This document shows positions 35,429-36,748 of a stretch of DNA of 36,748 nt, one piece after another. Position numbers and translations under genes: made by a program. The notes below the pieces were generated by a model, which saw nothing but the letters and a program-made list of their open reading frames with translations, was not told where the DNA came from and searched no databases. Location: contig JAJXUP010000004.1 in assembly GCA_021782795.1 (NCBI GenBank), positions 1 to 36,748 on the forward strand, read 5' to 3'. Each line of letters begins with the position of its first letter. The first letter of the stretch is position 1. This DNA is from Pseudomonadota bacterium (lineage in GTDB: Bacteria; Pseudomonadota; Gammaproteobacteria; Burkholderiales; Sulfuriferulaceae).

Positions 35429-36748
35429 ATGAACGAACAAAAGATACTTATTCTCGACTTTGGCTCGCAGTACACCCAGCTCATCGCGCGTCGGGTGCGC
35501 GAGGCGCATGTGTATTGTGAGCTGCATCCCTACGACGTCAGCGAGGCGTTCATTCGCGCGTGGCGGCCCGCGGGCATCATTCTCTCGGGCGGACCCGCAT
35601 CGGTGACCGGCGCGGATACGCCGCGCGCACCGCAATGCGTGTTCGAGCTTGGCGTGCCGGTGCTCGGCGTCTGCTACGGCATGCAGACCATGGCTGCGCA
35701 GCTGGGCGGGGCAGTCGAGTCATCGCACGTGCGTGAGTTCGGTTATGCCCGCGTGCGCGTCAATGCCAGCAGCGCATTGTTTTCCGGCCTGCGCGACGCC
35801 GTGGATGCTGATGGTCAGCCCATGCTCGACGTATGGATGAGCCACGGCGACAAGGTGACACAACTGCCGCCCGGCTTTGTTACCATTGCCGACAATGCGG
35901 CAACGCCGATTGCGGCCATGTCCGATGCCGCGCGCCGCTTTTATGGCGTGCAGTTTCATCCCGAGGTGACGCATACCCTACAGGGCAAGGCGATTTTGTC
36001 GCATTTCGTACATGGCATCTGCGGTCTCGCGGGTGACTGGCGCATGCCTGCCTGGGTCGATCAGGCATTGGAAAAGATTCGCGCTACTGTCGGTAGCGAT
36101 CAGGTGCTGCTCGGCCTGTCCGGCGGTGTCGATTCGTCGGTGCTGGCAGCACTGCTGCACCGTGCCATTGGTGACCAGCTTGTCTGCGTGTTTGTCGACA
36201 ACGGCTTGCTGCGGCTCAATGAGGCCACCCAGGTGATGGAAACCTTTTCGCGCCACCTTGGGGTGCGTGTGATCCACGTGGACGCTGGCGCCGAGTTCAT
36301 GCACCATCTGGCGGGGGTTACCGATCCGGAGCAAAAGCGCAAGATCATCGGGCGTGAGTTCGTTGAGGTGTTTCAGCGCGAAGCCGCCCGGCTGCCGGAC
36401 GTCAAATGGCTGGCGCAGGGGACCATCTATCCCGACGTGATCGAGTCGGCTGGGGCCGGTACCAAAAAGGCCCACGCCATCAAGTCGCATCACAATGTCG
36501 GGGGGTTGCCAGAGAAGCTGCATCTCAAGCTGCTGGAGCCATTGCGCGACCTGTTCAAGGACGAGGTGCGGGAACTGGGACTGGTGCTTGGCCTGCCGCA
36601 TGAAATGGTCTACCGCCATCCGTTCCCCGGGCCGGGGCTCGGAGTGCGTATTCTGGGGGAAGTGCGCGCCGAATATGCGGAACTGCTGCGCCACGCCGAC
36701 GCGATCTTCATCGAGGAATTGCGTGCCGCCGGATGGTACGAGCAGGTG
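35429..36748 (+). CDS. guaA: GMP synthase, glutamine-hydrolysing (3' end cut)
   Basis: GuaA aminates XMP to GMP using glutamine and ATP. The 440 visible codons run to the window end without a stop; the full protein should be around 520-525 residues. The class I glutaminase domain has the nucleophile C82 in GVCYGMQ and the partner pair in FHPEVTHT. The ATP-pyrophosphatase domain has the P-loop [12 protein letters not shown], followed by FVDNGLLR and [11 protein letters not shown]. The dimerisation domain begins with [12 protein letters not shown] near residue 395 and is truncated by the window. The start at 35429 gives [25 protein letters not shown]. It is cotranscribed with guaB. Confidence 0.97.
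   Translation, partial: MNEQKILILDFGSQYTQLIARRVREAHVYCELHPYDVSEAFIRAWRPAGIILSGGPASVTGADTPRAPQCVFELGVPVLGVCYGMQTMAAQLGGAVESSHVREFGYARVRVNASSALFSGLRDAVDADGQPMLDVWMSHGDKVTQLPPGFVTIADNAATPIAAMSDAARRFYGVQFHPEVTHTLQGKAILSHFVHGICGLAGDWRMPAWVDQALEKIRATVGSDQVLLGLSGGVDSSVLAALLHRAIGDQLVCVFVDNGLLRLNEATQVMETFSRHLGVRVIHVDAGAEFMHHLAGVTDPEQKRKIIGREFVEVFQREAARLPDVKWLAQGTIYPDVIESAGAGTKKAHAIKSHHNVGGLPEKLHLKLLEPLRDLFKDEVRELGLVLGLPHEMVYRHPFPGPGLGVRILGEVRAEYAELLRHADAIFIEELRAAGWYEQV

Overview
The window is G+C-rich, gene-dense chromosomal DNA from a proteobacterium, most likely a betaproteobacterium. Three things point there: the order smpB / ratA-rnfH-guaB-guaA, the trio of a small sigma factor with a DUF3619-type membrane protein and a DUF3106-type secreted protein, and the blocks mltD-gloB / yafS-like-rnhA and rne / rluC-HAD-sppA. 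A CbbQ/CbbO (NorQ/NorD) type ATPase-VWA pair suggests relatives among chemolithotrophs or denitrifiers, but no Rubisco or NO-reductase gene is in view, so lifestyle stays open. I saw no tRNA, rRNA, insertion sequence, prophage or CRISPR array.

Layout. 1-5247 (+): a YejABEF-like peptide ABC transporter, entered in the middle of its binding protein; all four genes overlap by 4 bp. 5241-7850 (-): gloB followed by the murein transglycosylase mltD, whose 3' end overlaps the transporter. 7866-10981 (+): YafS-like methyltransferase, rnhA, and the ABC-F ATPase uup. 11028-13943 (-): rne, with a long disordered tail containing a 39-bp tandem repeat. 13944-14697: the only large gap, holding the leaders of the divergent rne and rluC. 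14698-18786 (+): rluC, a HAD phosphatase, sppA, sigma factor, DUF3619-like and DUF3106-like genes. 18796-23186 (-): purL and a NifU-domain gene. 23282-25561 (+): DsrE-like, exported HIRAN, tsaB, rimI and a probable holD. 25686-26009 (-): a small unknown gene. 26112-29921 (+): an unknown 137-aa protein, cbbQ/norQ and cbbO/norD in one operon. 30145-32558 (+): a LOV-like PAS-GGDEF-EAL protein and a 91-aa unknown. 32565-33020 (-): smpB. 33076-36748 (+): ratA, rnfH, guaB and guaA (cut by the window end).

Most genes are housekeeping: RNA turnover and modification (rne, rluC, rnhA, smpB), purine synthesis (purL, guaB, guaA), tRNA t6A formation (tsaB), ribosome modification (rimI), envelope work (mltD, sppA) and detoxification (gloB). 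The parts most worth a second look are the three-gene AAA+/VWA operon with its unknown first gene, the c-di-GMP protein with an altered LOV-like flavin pocket, a cryptic HolD next to rimI, an exported stand-alone HIRAN protein, and the repeat-bearing tail and hairpin leader of rne.
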